Notes: generated from the sequence alone by a model not told the origin. Positions 1 through 11,769 are shown, counted from the first letter of the stretch. The stretch: 64,000 nucleotides of DNA from Argopecten irradians (GCF_041381155.1 NC_091139.1:7998383-8062382); one strand, 5' to 3'. Translations and numbers: made by a program.

Positions 1-103
1 AATTAATATAACCTTCATGCTATCCCCAGCACAGGTTTATGACAACATGTATACAAAATTGATATACTCATTCACTAACACATATTTCAATCACCCTGTC
101 TAC

Positions 104-184
104 CAATAGTATCATAAACATTACGTGTAGTGTCTATTTTTGTTGAATCCAATCCGTCATAATTGCCGTCGTGGTTTGGCATGT
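104..184 (-). CDS. Locus A: cytoplasmic exon with ITAM-like motif
   Basis: This 81-bp exon has acceptor CAG at its high end and donor GTAGAC at its low end. It reads MPNHDGNYDGL, then DSTKIDTTRNVYDTIG. The two tyrosines form YxxL-x11-YxxI, which fits the ITAM spacing reported for Draper-type engulfment receptors. Locus C has an exon of the same length and frame (51,584-51,664). The remaining tail lies beyond base 1. The reading frame is chosen from paralogue agreement. Membrane signalling is inferred. Confidence 0.72.
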
Positions 185-395
185 CTGGAAATAAATTAAC
201 GTCAGTTAATAATGAACAATGAACTCTACTGCATGTATTGTCTGTTATAGAAAAAAATTACCATTAAAGTTTACTTTTAAATTGTACAATATGGGACTGA
301 GACCAAACTTAAAAATATACAGACTCAAAATTCGATTTAATAACTTTCTTCAATCCCTTTAAATTAGTACAGTGTAAATGGGAAGATGAACTTAC

Positions 396-450
396 GATAC
401 GCATGTAATTCAGAGGAAGGTGGTGGAGTTCGATTCCCTCTGCGCGCATT
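396..450 (-). CDS. Locus A: proline-rich cytoplasmic exon
   Basis: The 55-bp exon has a TTTTAG acceptor and a GTAAGT donor. In the frame that joins the ITAM exon (phase 1 out) it reads RTPPPSSELHAY, against RTPPPSTELHTY in locus C. Entry must then be phase 0, while the transmembrane exon leaves in phase 2, so an unseen small exon or a different donor is needed between them. PPP could bind SH3 domains, but this is a guess. Confidence 0.6.
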
Positions 451-1134
451 CTAAAATATATTTGATAAATATAAACATGTATTTAATTCAGCGCTATAAA
501 TATTTGAAAATACCTAACCGAGAAAGGGTGAATGAGAATAAATAAATATGCCCTGATAGAAAGCTTAGTAATACAACAATTTGAAAACAGAGTTTTTGTT
601 ATTACTGTTTCTAACAAAAGTGAAAAAGAAAATAAAGGAGTATAAATAGAGATAATACAATCAAATGTCAAAATGAAAAAAAAATGCAGACTTATAAATC
701 AACTAAAAAGTACTAATGAAAAAACAAAATGGATCCCTACCAGAGGAACAAAATGTATATAATACGGATAAACAAATATTCATGGTACAATATCATAAAC
801 AAAAACATATTTCACTGCATTTAAAATAACTTTTGGGTTTATTTTTATATTTAAAACTTTCTTTTTTAATGATTATTCTTTATGTATCAATTTTAATATC
901 AAAATATGTTGTTCATGGCTATGGTAAGATATGGTATTTACAGAAAACGAGCCAATTCAAAGTGCAGCAAATGATTGAAAACAACTTAACACCAATGTCA
1001 TCTGTTCCTAATAAATATCAATAGCTAATTCAGTAGAACTATCAATTGATTTAAATATTTCGGTATTATTTAATGTATTCTCCCAAACGATATATGTCAT
1101 GCAATGCACTATGATAATAAAATTATGTACTTAC

Positions 1135-1235
1135 CTCAGGCAGTATACGATTAATCCTATATTACAACTGATGGAGACAGCAAGAAGGCTGCCAACCACG
1201 GCGTATCCGGTGGTGCATTGTGTGTGGGTTGTTTG
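1135..1235 (-). CDS. Locus A: transmembrane exon
   Basis: The 101-bp exon enters in phase 0 and leaves in phase 2 at GTAAGT. It encodes a short Thr-rich stalk followed by a hydrophobic helix, GYAVVGSLLAVSISCNIGLI, ending VYCLR. Exon length and phase equal those of the locus C exon at 53,942-54,042, so this is the single-pass anchor of a type I receptor. An alternative donor GTATAC inside the exon (exon end 1,149) would leave in phase 0 and match the next exon. Confidence 0.75.
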
Positions 1236-1522
1236 CTGAAGCCAATAAAAGATAAAGAAATGTAACATTATCTTCATAAATAAGCATTTAAGAAACAAAC
1301 GAACAAAATGAGAAGAATATATTTGCTATACAGACACTTCTTTGACCCACATTTACCACCAAGTATTTATATCCAGCATACATTCATTTGTAAGGATCAA
1401 GTATATATAATCTTGAATATAACCGTTAATATTATAATTGTACTTATATGATATATACCTCAGATAAATGAACTGAAATGTGGACCTTGAAACACATATT
1501 GTATTTGAAAATTTGTACTTAC

Positions 1523-1569
1523 TTCTTCACCATGACTGATCTTTGTTGTGGCTCCTGGCTGTTTCTGTG
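1523..1569 (-). CDS. Locus A: juxtamembrane exon
   Basis: The 47-bp exon has an AACAG acceptor and a GTAAGT donor. It joins the preceding EGF exon in phase 1 and reads QKQPGATTKISHGEE, leaving in phase 0 into the transmembrane exon. Locus C has the same length and layout (QKQTGTTPNNHHCEK). It is the extracellular stalk between the last EGF unit and the membrane. Confidence 0.65.
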
Positions 1570-2316
1570 CTGTTAATGAATATTGACAATAACGTATATT
1601 TGAACTTATTTAAGTCGATTTAATTTTACGAAAAATAGGGGGGTTTATAGTTTAAAAACAACTATGACTGCTCTTGTTATTAGTAAATCATAGATCTATT
1701 TATAAAGAAACATCACCAGTCATAATGGTGACTGTGATGTGAGAACTTCAAAAGATTTCAAAATCTGTATGTCAACTTACATGTTGACATTTGACTTGGA
1801 CGGATTATATGTACAATTATTGACGTAGTATCGTCAAAAGTATGTACCAATGTAAATACATTTAATCATAAAAAGGAAACAAAAGCGTTGGTAATGATAG
1901 AGGATCATGCATGGTTACCAACATCTAGTAATGTTAAGAGGAAACATCCCACTCATCAATTGAGGCGTTGGGTATTTTGCATGGCGACAGTTTCTCTACA
2001 TATAGTAAGTACAATTTATTCTGTTTCTTTCGTTTTTTAAAAATGCTATAGATCCAAGACTTTAGATCGATATAATCTCCTTCTATCTGCAATTTTATTT
2101 AATCATCATGGTCACGAAACTATATATTAATGTGAATGTATTATAAAGCATGTTAAAACGCCTGCTGGAAATGCAATAGATTTTCATATTTTTAGGCGTC
2201 ATGCAATAGTTTGTATATCAAAATTGGTAAAATGTATCAAGCACACATACATAGTAGAATATTTCAATATTGTCAACAACACATATGTTCATAGGTTACA
2301 CTTATTATTACCTTAC

Positions 2317-2448
2317 CTTGACTACAAGAGTTTCCAATCCACCCCAAACATCCGGGTACTTTACATACCCCAGTCCTCCCGTCACAGTCAGAGTTAGCAC
2401 AATGACAGGTCTGGTTACAGTCTCGTCCGAATGTGTGGTTGGTACAGG
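2317..2448 (-). CDS. Locus A: EGF-repeat exon
   Basis: The 132-bp phase 1-1 exon begins ACTNHTFGRDCNQTCHCANS and has eight cysteines in the spacing of the laminin/MEGF-type EGF repeat. It is one codon shorter than the usual 135-bp unit (KVPGCLGWIGNSC). Acceptor TATAG and donor GTAAGG are both present. It is the last EGF unit before the stalk exon. Confidence 0.75.
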
Positions 2449-2774
2449 CTATATTGCATAAAAAGGACATTATGACATATATATCACTAAGAACAAAGTT
2501 AAGGAGTTGTATTTGATGATAGAGCTAAACAAGATTAGATATCAAAATTATGTTTTGTAAATTTCTATGTTGTTACGAAAAATATTCATGCTATTTCTTT
2601 TCTGTTTCCATTTTTGAATAGTAGCAATATTTAAAGTATTTTATCAATTACTTTGTAACAGGTCTATTCACGAGGACAGCTAGTTAATCACACTTGTTGA
2701 CTTGTATAGTATGTGAATTTAATTATGGTGCGCATACCTATCATATATATATACTATATAAATATCGAACTTAC

Positions 2775-2909
2775 GTTGGTTACAAGCTTGGCCTGACCAG
2801 CCCGCTTCACATCCCATAGTAATACATGCTCCATTTATATGATTGCAACCGGGGATTCTACAGTGACACTCTTCTGAACATCCTGGTCCAAACAATCCAG
2901 TTTGACATC
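2775..2909 (-). CDS. Locus A: EGF exon, EECHC subtype
   Basis: This 135-bp phase 1-1 exon includes the segment FGPGCSEECHCRIPGCNHIN. Its CHCRIPGCNHIN core differs from the CHCANSDCDGRTG core of the other units. The same subtype is found at 54,872-55,006 (locus C) and, in a further variant, at 25,252-25,386 (locus B), so it marks an old, position-specific EGF unit near the membrane end. Confidence 0.78.
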
Positions 2910-3049
2910 CTTCAAGTAAAATATTTTGTTTCACAGTTCTAAAAAATACAGCACACAAACACTTTTAAATGTATCGTCTTTCTTATGCTCAATAATCGAT
3001 ATATTGGAATAAACCAATTTCATTTCTTATATTACAAAAAAAACGTTAC

Positions 3050-3185
3050 CTTGACTACATGTGCGTCCTATCCATCCTTCCATACATCCTGGTACTTTAC
3101 ATTTACCAATCCTCCTGTCACAGTCAGAGTTAGCACAATGGCAGGTCTGGTTACAGTCTCGTCCGAATAGTGTGGTAGTTGCAGG
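3050..3185 (-). pseudogene. Locus A: EGF exon with a 1-base insertion
   Basis: The unit resembles the standard EGF exon over its full length, with donor GTAACG and acceptor ACAG. It is 136 bp, one base more than the usual 135, because of an extra base near its N-terminal HTFGR motif, which shifts the frame. It is either a decayed exon or a consensus error. Many locus A units carry similar single-base changes. Confidence 0.55.
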
Positions 3186-3254
3186 CTGTTTTTGATATAA
3201 ACAAGTATGTGCGTCAATTCAGGACAATATTGCTGAGAATAACCGAAAAACAAA

Positions 3255-3578
3255 TGTCTATGGGTCCTCCCATCCTTCAATACTCCAACCAGGGTTAGCT
3301 TTATTGAAATCAGGCGCATTTTGCACTAAAATATCCGGAAATTCTAACTGCATTATCAAAATGTGATATTTTGAACCTAAATCTCAATATGAATTTCCAA
3401 ATTGATATTATGGTTATCAAGGAATATATTACTGTCAGAAAACATTTTTACTTTTGAAATTCATAATTAGCCCCAGCCAATCAGCGGACGGGTTAAAATT
3501 CTATCCTGGGCTCAATCTTGTATACACAGGGGCCATTTCGAAGGTCTTTTTTTATTTAGTTGGTTGATCCCTATAAAA
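3255..3578. repeat. Dispersed repeat, copy 1
   Basis: About 300 bp closely matches 54,150-54,470 in the same orientation, from the shared start AACCAGGGT to CCCTATAA. The two copies sit in different introns, so this is an interspersed element rather than part of the gene duplication. No coding capacity and no clear terminal inverted repeats were seen. Confidence 0.75.
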
Positions 3579-3579
3579 A

Positions 3580-3665
3580 TACCCCAGTCACCCGTTCTAC
3601 GTCACAATTAGTAATATCACAATGGCAAGTATGTGTACAGTTTTAGCCGAATGTCCAATTATCTA
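3580..3665 (-). pseudogene. Locus A: EGF exon relic
   Basis: A fragment of the EGF exon (the region matching the CHCANSDCDGRTG core and FGRD start) abuts the right edge of the dispersed repeat. The C-terminal part of the unit is not visible next to it, so the unit is truncated. It is heavily substituted and not expected to be spliced. Confidence 0.5.
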
Positions 3666-3699
3666 CAGTGTAGAGTCAGTAGTTACATCTGACTTTCAT

Positions 3700-4700
3700 T
3701 TTTAATATCTTAACCATTATGCAATAGTGGTATAGTATATTGTGTAAACATCAGAGACGCCTTATTATTTCAAAGACACATGTTTTTCGTGGTGTCATTA
3801 GCATCATTCCATTGAAGATAAAAACTGTCTGTCTTATAATATGGAACAAGTGCAAGGTTTATATTCAAAAAACAGCTAAAATTGCAGTTTATAATTTTTT
3901 CTTAAAAGATGAATAAGACAAATTTAAAATGATATAAAAATTACTCTTTATTGCAGTCTTAATTCTGTCTATAGTATTCGTTTAAATGAAATTGAAAATA
4001 TTGACCTCACTGACTGCTTTATGAATTTGGGTAGTAGCTACAAATAAATCTAAAGTATTCGACAAAACTACCATAAGTTTTCGGCTATTAATATATAACA
4101 TACGAGATATCATAGCAGAAATAAAAAAAATGCTTTTGATTAACTTCTACATCAGATAACCGCTGGCACAAATTAGTAACAAAAGGGGACTTCTGTTATT
4201 ACAATTTAGAGTAACTTAAAGGTATATGTGCCATTACTAAGCGAAAACGTTTACATTTTTTTGAAAAGCAAAAGGTTTGATGAATTAAGCAGTGAAAATC
4301 AGGCAACATGGCATTAATTACACTATAAAATTATTGTTTTTATGCCTTTTCGATGACAATATCCCTTGTTACCATTAACAATAGCACTGTCAAAATGTTA
4401 AATGACAAATGAAACTGTAGACTGTAACTTTGCTTGATGGTCTGGCCGTATGTGTTCATTTTACTGTCCTATTGTGTATATGTAAATATTATGACTTTCA
4501 GCTTTTATTTCTACTTGTAAAATTAAAACACCATTCATTTTTAGTATTGTAATCCTCAAAATGTTGGTAACTATTTGTGGTGAATAACATATTAACAGCT
4601 CTTCTTGATTCTTGGATGAAAATTATGGCACAAATAATTTTAAAAATCTAAGTGTTGTATACTCACGATTACTGTTGAAGCCATATTTTATCATGTTAAA
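3700..4700. other. Intron without recognised features
   Basis: About 1 kb of AT-rich intron of locus A. I see no exon-like segment, terminal repeats or tandem structure on either strand. Confidence 0.5.
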
Positions 4701-4754
4701 ATTATTATTGCAACACAATTCAATGTTGTTAAAAAAGAACACTTTATTCGTTAC

Positions 4755-4889
4755 CTTCACTACATGTGTCTCCCTTCCATCCTTCCGTACATCCGGGTAC
4801 TATACATGCACCAGTCCTCCCGTCACAGTCAGAGTTAGCACTATGACAGGTCTGGGTACAGTCTCGTCCGAATGTGTGGTTATCACACG
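4755..4889 (-). CDS. Locus A: EGF exon with a Cys-to-Ser change
   Basis: This open 135-bp phase 1-1 exon reads ACDNHTFGRDCTQTCHSANS at its start and GCTEGWKGDTCSE at its end. The usual CHC is CHS, so one of the eight cysteines is lost and its partner may be unpaired. Acceptor ACAG and donor GTAACG are intact. Confidence 0.72.
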
Positions 4890-5259
4890 CTGTAATGAAA
4901 AACAATCGTCACAAAATGAAAAATAAAAAGAACTGGATTTGGAAATTATACAGTTAGATTATATAAAATGAATGTTCGTTCCACACGGGATGGTATGAAA
5001 TGAGAATTTAAAACTAGTTAATTCATTTATCCTTTCCCCATAATTGATGAGTATCAAAATATATAATTTAAGCATACAGATTATGTAAATAAAATACATT
5101 GACGGAATCATTAGTTATTCGGAGAAATATGAAATAGAAATCGTTGTGTGATAAAGTTTGAATTGCCACATCATTGAGAATTAGAAACGTGTTTTGTGAC
5201 AAAATTTGACATTATTGACTTTTCTTTTGAGCTGAATATAGGACAAACCAAACAAGTAC

Positions 5260-5394
5260 CTCGACTACACGTGTCTTTCTTCCATCCTTCCGTACATCCG
5301 GGTACCTTACATACCCCATTCCTCCCGTCACAGTCAGAGTTAGCACAATGACAGATCTGGGTACAGTCTCGTCCGAATGTGTGGTTGGTACACG
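5260..5394 (-). CDS. Locus A: EGF exon
   Basis: This open 135-bp phase 1-1 exon has all eight cysteines. It starts ACTNHTFGRDCTQICHCANS and ends GCTEGWKKDTCSR. Acceptor ACAG and donor GTACTT are present. Flanking introns are of ordinary length here, unlike the 81-bp introns of the locus B array. Confidence 0.75.
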
Positions 5395-5399
5395 CTGTA

Positions 5400-6240
5400 A
5401 ATTAAGTTATACATTAAATCATTTAGGCAATAGCACGCCTTTATCATTGTAATAGCGTTGCCCGATTACACTGATATTTTTCAAGTGATGTTTAGCTTAT
5501 CCTCTGACAAAATATACCCGATTAAACTTTTTCTTTTACTTTATGTTTATAGAACTATAAAAAAGCCCACTATCTATTTTGAAACATTTAATTTCAATCT
5601 ATCTTCCTCTAATTGAATATTTGATTTAATCTGAAGCAATTAATATATATATCGGAGTATACCATTTAGTCATGGCTATAACGTAGCATTGTTCATTCAC
5701 CGTCGAGCTTCTTATGTAAATATATTTAATACATGTATGTGTATAACGAAACTAGTCGCATCACTTATAGCGATATTTATTTTGTTCTGTCCCAAGAGGT
5801 TTACGTGGTTTACTGTATATGCATTCACCATTTGGTTTTTAATTAGGTGTTAAGCGCCTCTCTCAAAAAAAAAAAAAAAAACAGTCACGACATATTCATA
5901 TTAAATATTCAATCAAGGGGTTATCTTTAATATTTGCAACTTACCATTCATTTTAATACATTTCCCAGTGAATAGTATAATATCTTTATCCTATTTGTTA
6001 ACGGACTAGTATATCCCCATTATTATTTAATAAGAGATAGCAGCTATCTAATTTGTCCATGGTTGAATTATATGTTTTCGCAGTGGCGTCCTATAGAGAA
6101 ATATTGATTATTTGTTCAATAGTGTATAATTTGTAAAAAAAAAAGGATGAAATGATGCATGTTTACATACCTTGAATATATATATTATACATAATAGTCA
6201 GCAACAAGTTACAATAATAGCTTTACTCAATTTTTATGAA
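5400..6240. other. Intron, AT-rich
   Basis: The stretch holds a poly-A run near 5,867 and AT-rich intron sequence. No gene or structured repeat was recognised. Confidence 0.5.
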
Positions 6241-6244
6241 TGTA

Positions 6245-6395
6245 TTACTTGACTACAAGTTGGTCCCTTCCATCTCTTCCATTCCATCCGGGGTACATCA
6301 CATATCCCCAGTTCCCCTGTAAACAATAATTTAATTAGCCACACTGGCAGGTTCTGGTTACAGTACCCGTCCGACGAATGAGTGTCTGCTAACAA
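6245..6395 (-). pseudogene. Locus A: degenerate EGF unit
   Basis: Recognisable as an EGF exon by its order of motifs, but with several small insertions relative to the 135-bp standard, so no single frame spans it. It is either a decayed exon or a patch of poor consensus. Confidence 0.45.
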
Positions 6396-7176
6396 CTATA
6401 GAAGTTAAAATTAACTATAGTTAACATAGCATGTTCTTGAACTAGGTTTCTGCGAGGGAAGTAATGATTATTTATCATTTTTATCAGGTTCTTTATTTTT
6501 CAAAATACAATAACACCATTTTCATATCTTATATATACCATTATTGATAAATACACGTGCTTAATTTCAGTTATTTATGGACTTATTTGGCAATTTATTA
6601 TTGTTTTGAATGCCACAAAAGGAAACTCATTCTTTAACCTTTAGGATAAATCCATTCGGATATTACATGTTGATGCTTTATATTTGACGCATTTTTGCCA
6701 TTGGTAAATTATTATGTGAAACTGTGTTTTTTATACTTGTTTACGTGCTGCACCGCTATAAACTTGATATACTAAATAGATATTCAAAACATTTGCCCAA
6801 CCCTATTGTTTGTATACAGAATATGAAAGTTAGTCTCGATCCCATTTCTTCCATATACCATGGGCTTTCGTGGTTTTAACCAAAGCAGTGGCAATAGAAA
6901 ATAAATATGTTGCAATTTATGTATACCGCAAACCAGAATGCGAAAATAAAACAGAATAAACAAAATTACCATATATTGCACATAGAAAATGGTATATGAA
7001 ATTAAAATCGTATTTGTGCAAAATGTATTTATTGAGAAGAAGCTTAATGCATTTATTAATGCTGAATATGTTTGTTACAAAAGGGCATTATACAACCAAA
7101 GTCACCAAACTTGAGAGTAAAACTGGTGCCTACAACACTTTCGGACATCCAGGGCACTTGTTATAGATGTTACTTT

Positions 7177-7325
7177 ACCTTGACTAAATGTGACTTCACC
7201 TTCCACTCATTCCTTAACTTACGGGGTACTTTACTATACCCCAATCGCTACTGTAACAGTCGGTGTTAGCACAATCGACAGGTTCTGGTTACAGTCTCGT
7301 CCGAATTGGGTGGTTAGTTACAGGC
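7177..7325 (-). pseudogene. Locus A: degenerate EGF unit
   Basis: An EGF exon with a good donor (GTAAAG) and the FGRD and CHC regions still visible in pieces. Single-base insertions break the frame. It is the first EGF unit after the lectin domain of locus A. Confidence 0.45.
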
Positions 7326-7839
7326 TCTGAGTTAAACGAAATACAATTGTTTACGCATTAAAAGGCGACAACTCTTGCTACAAAATAATCAAACGATGAC
7401 AATAAGTCATTGTTCGCGTCTATCAATTTTGTGTCGTTCCATTTATAAAATGCCACATTTGTCTAATTATGTATTATCTATGAGTAATGTGTTAATTTGA
7501 CTTTTGAGAGTCGTGATGTTGGGGCAAAAACATGAAGAACCTTATTTCTCCTTGGTAAATGCATTTCACAATTACATTAGTTTGAGTTGTGCAAGTCATT
7601 TACCAATATCTGTAGAGTAATGCAAATCAGCAGCCCTGTCTATTTAAAATGTTTTTAAATTATTGTTATTTAAGAAAATAACAACTTATATCGTTTTGAA
7701 GGACAATCGTTTTATATTATAGATTTTAATAGGAACCACCCAAACTAATTCAAATATTATTTAATAGTTACCTGTGTAAATAGTCCGTTACCCTAGATCT
7801 AACAAGGATTTGTCTTCAAAGATTGAATACCACCCATAC

Positions 7840-8104
7840 CTCCACCTGTACTTCGCACAGCTCTATGATTGCAGTCGTTGTGTTTTAATACATAACATCC
7901 CTGTGGGTCCATAGTCAGCAGGCCGCTTGTTGTAGAATATAACATATCGACCGGATACAGGACAGTACACTGACTGGATATAAGATGGTAGACCAGGTCC
8001 GTGGTCATGGTAACACAGGTGGGCTGTTCGCAATACTTGGTGGATATTGTGAGCAATAGAACTGTTTGATACGTAAAGGTAAAATCCGGACATTCGGAAA
8101 GGAT
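7840..8104 (-). pseudogene. Locus A: F-type lectin C-terminal half exon
   Basis: This is the second half of an F-type (fucolectin, FTP) domain. The open part runs from DPFRMSGFYLYVSNSSIAHN through LCYHDHGPGLPSYIQ to GRYVIFYNKRPADYGP. The expected end, IIELCEVQVE, is in another frame because of small insertions before it, giving 265 bp against 267 in locus B. Acceptor TTCAG and donor GTATGG are present. It may be damaged or mis-called. Confidence 0.6.
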
Positions 8105-8250
8105 CTGAAGAGCCAGTAAACAGACAGACTTTATACAAAATCAGACTGCTTTCATTATCAAAAACAAGGAATGAATACAGTATTAGGCATGTTTAATATA
8201 TTGAGTGTAAATATATTAAATGCTTATTTCACAATGTATTATATTTAATG

Positions 8251-9252
8251 ATCTGCTCTGGTAAAAAGACTTTTTCGCGATAACCTATTTTTTTTTCTTT
8301 ATATTGATTTTGTGAAACTAGGTGATCATTACCCAAACTTTAAAAAATGGAATAATAAAGTATTTTGGGTGGTATGATCCTATTATGAAATCAAAGACGG
8401 TTTTTGACGGGCAAATGCGTTTTTACCGGAATGTCCTGTGTTGCTCAATACACATGAAATGATAAAGACTAATACTTTCCTGATGGTTGTCTGCATAATG
8501 TATGAAATCTCGATACATTGACCCTATACCAATGTTTTCTGTAAGAAAACAATATTATCACGCAGTTAACCCATTTTTCGGCTCAGTATTGCAGTATATC
8601 TTAAGCCATTTCCCCTAAACTTTGTGGATGTACATCGCCTGGTTTTTTTCATACAAATTCAACGCCTTACAGAAACAAACTTTCTGTCTGATGATGAACC
8701 ATTTTCTGAAACTTTGCAGTTCAAATTAAAAAAACGTTGCTCTTTTTAAAACCAACATGAACATAGGGGTCAGTGTGTTTGATTTTTTATTCCGTTACAA
8801 AATTTGCAATTTTTTTAGCATTTCTTCGTAAAAATTCAAATTTATTTAATCTCACTAAAATGCAAAAAGAAAAGTCCAATCGCTTATAATATAACACTTA
8901 AATGCTTTAAGATTTTCTTCCCAGTGAACCTTGAAAAGATTAACAGCAAAAATGAACTTAGATGTAAAACTTTCGTCGCACAGGCGTGAAAGTGAAAATT
9001 GTTGTAGTAAAAAAGGTTGAAATGTCATCTGTTCTACAACGTGCAAGAAACGCACTTTTTCAATAAATTGTCCATCAAAATTGGTCATTTAAAATTCGTT
9101 TATCAAAAAAAATCTATAAAAACGAATAGAAGTTTATTTTTCTTAGATATTTTGTTTATGGCAAATTACTACACATAGAGACACATAAAATATCTTTGGT
9201 TAATGTTGAAACGAGACTCTTCAACGAGACTGAAAACCTCACCAGAGCAGAT
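8251..9252. mobile_element. Possible TIR element, about 1 kb
   Basis: The segment is bounded by inverted 12-base ends, ATCTGCTCTGGT on the left and its complement on the right. It lies in the locus A intron between the two lectin half-exons. No transposase was recognised inside. No clear target duplication was identified, so the boundaries are tentative. Confidence 0.45.
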
Positions 9253-9685
9253 TCTTAATTCCAAATTGATTGCTATCTCAAAATTACATATAAATGAGGC
9301 ACTGTTCGTCACATGCGTTGTAACGCTACCTCTTTCGGAATAGATTATGAGGGGTTAGTTTTTAAATAAGTGTACACAAGAATTCGTTTTATTAGTCTGT
9401 TTTGTATAATGTTTACAATGTACTAATGAGAGAGCTTACATATTTCTCTCTAAGGCAGGAAAATTGTAACTCTTGAGCAGTTACTTGTCCCTTTCAGTTA
9501 CAGCAAAAAAAAAAAAATACGGACAGTCTAAAACCGGAACCAATTTATCATATGTAGTAGAAATAATCTCAAAACCCAAAATAATATTACTTTTCAAATT
9601 AGCACTTGCCAATCAAAGTAACAAATAATTCATATGTATTTATATCACTTTATTAAGAGTAACATTTATGTTACAAATACATGTA

Positions 9686-10360
9686 ACGTGACGCTACCCA
9701 ATTTGGAACGCTTCCCAAAATGGAACACTTTTAAAATATGTGATACAGAATTTTCAGTTTACAATCTAAACTAACGATAATTATCATGAACAAAAATTTA
9801 CGTGCTGATTTAAATATCTGTGACAATTTTAAATATATAACATTTTGTTTCCAGTTGACTTATTATCTGTATTTTGAAAATGAAAATAATGATAGTTTTG
9901 AAAACTCTCAGGGAAACTGAGGTCGTGAAAATGAAAATAATGAAATTTTGAAAAAACACATATGTTTTAAATAAGAAAAAACGATTGCTGAATGGAAACA
10001 TTTTTTGGAAATTGAAAGAGATGTGACATGAATAAACGAAAAAAATGTTTGAACTTTCTTAATTGAATTCAAACATTTAATATCTTGTCTGGACATTTTT
10101 TTAATAAAACTTTATTTCGGGAGGTTGTTCCATTTTGGGTCATAAAACCGCCTGAAAACACAGGGCTCTGGACAGGGCATGCTTCCATGCTCTTTATTTC
10201 TAAATATATGCACTACTGACAAGTAAACAAATCATGAAATTAAAAATATAAAGCATATTATTTGTGAAATATTAAAGAAAAAAATCTAGATTCAAACTCA
10301 AGTATTTTTTTGTTTTACAATTATCTTCCAAAAATGTGCTCAATTTGGGTAGCGTCACGT
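9686..10360. mobile_element. TA-flanked MITE, complete copy
   Basis: The element has terminal inverted repeats ACGTGACGCTACCC, each flanked by TA, as expected for Tc1/mariner-type insertion. A second inner inverted pair (cccaaaatggaac and its complement) lies near the ends. The interior of about 650 bp has no recognised gene. A partial second copy of the right end is at 33,581-33,741. Confidence 0.78.
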
Positions 10361-10442
10361 TATACACATAATCTATCAGTGCTATTACATGACTCTGTCT
10401 TCATTCGTAATATGGTTATATATAACTTTGTAGACAGTAACA

Positions 10443-10690
10443 TTAATGTACTTTACACAGCTGTCTGTACACGATATTAATAGACTGTATCCATTGGACA
10501 CTACCGAGATCTACTTCCCACCAGGCACCTCCGGATGTCTATTTCATATGGCATCTGTGTGTGAACAACTCCCTGGTTCTGGTATTACACCCTTTGTTAT
10601 AACACCATCTACAGACTTGTCTCGGTCCAAGCACACATAGTTCGATTTTTTTCCATGTATAGAGCTTTGTTTATGGTGGGTTTACCGTGC
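10443..10690 (-). pseudogene. Locus A: F-type lectin N-terminal half exon, degraded
   Basis: Alignable by eye to the locus B exon at 42,594-42,809: the GKPT start, VDGVI, the SCTHTD-like region and the WW-VDLG region are all visible in order. They fall in different frames with stops between them. It is the N-terminal partner of the half domain at 7,840-8,104. The decay is worse than in that exon. Confidence 0.6.
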
Positions 10691-10974
10691 CCTAGATCAC
10701 CTTAAAACCGATCAATGTTAATTATGTTATAGATATATATCCTTAAATTTATCTTTTCCCTCTCTAAAAATCTTATTATAGACAACGTTGAGGATTTCGT
10801 TATACTTATGTTAAACCCGGCATACGTGCCGTATCAAAATGGGAACTTCACTATTACACATTGGCCCGTGATGATGGAAGCATATTGAATAATACGGACA
10901 GAGAAGAGAACCACCAGGTGTAACAATTTGCATATTTTTGATTGGTCCAATTGGTTTTCCTAACATCAGTGGTT

Positions 10975-11075
10975 TTAAAAAATAGATTATTTCTATATTC
11001 TGGCGAATAATTGGGACACGACTGTCCATTATTCATAAGAATAATGGGACAGTGGCCCCATAATAATAGTTTTTG
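10975..11075. repeat. Satellite, left part
   Basis: Short repeats of the form AATGGGACAGTGGCCCCATAA are the same family as the larger block at 12,375-12,865. A LINE-like segment lies between the two blocks. Confidence 0.5.
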
Positions 11076-11214
11076 GCCCCTTTTATTGGGTAAATTCTTT
11101 ATTTATTTAAAGAGGATTGCATACAGCCTAGAAACATACTAGATGGGCTCTTCTCTTCAACATGATACAAACAAACATCATACATATAGTTACAAACAAA
11201 ATATTAAACAAATA

Positions 11215-11285
11215 TTACATGCCACACACCCTCGCACACACACCCTCACACACAACCATCTCCGAAAATGACACACACACAATAT
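11215..11285. repeat. CA-rich microsatellite
   Basis: An imperfect run of ACACAC/CTCACA repeats, followed by a purine-rich GAGAG/GGGG tract up to about 11,345. Confidence 0.7.
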
Positions 11286-11769
11286 GGAAAGGATAATATA
11301 GAAGGATGTGAGAGAAAAAGGGGGGGAGAGAGAGGGGAAAAGGGGCATTCATCAGAATCCGTTTGGTTTTAAAATGTACTACGAAAACATGATCAAATAC
11401 GGCTTTGTTCGATGTTTTCATTAACGGGTTTCTGATCCATATAAAAGTATTTGGACCAGGACAAATTTAACTCGACAAGCAATAAGGGTAGGATTGGTAT
11501 TTTTTTCGAGCAATTTCATTGCATACAGCATGGAGCATGCTTTATATAATTATATTATAAGTTGGACAGAATAGGATGAAATGAATTTTGATCTTCAGAA
11601 TAAGTACGACAATGATAGCAAGATTTGTTTATTAGTTTAAATGATAGATGTGTTCTATGTTGTATAAAGAACGATATAGTACCATTCAAAGTCGAGAATG
11701 ATTCCTTTGGGACCTGTCCCGGTGCCAGTATGTAAATAATGAGTTTAATAATGATCAGAGCGAAAGATT

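Noticed and set aside
396-450. A 1-base deletion in the locus A tail exon
   Set aside because: Locus A and C exons are both 55 bp and agree in the RTPPP frame over their 3' part; the difference was an artefact of aligning from the ATG.
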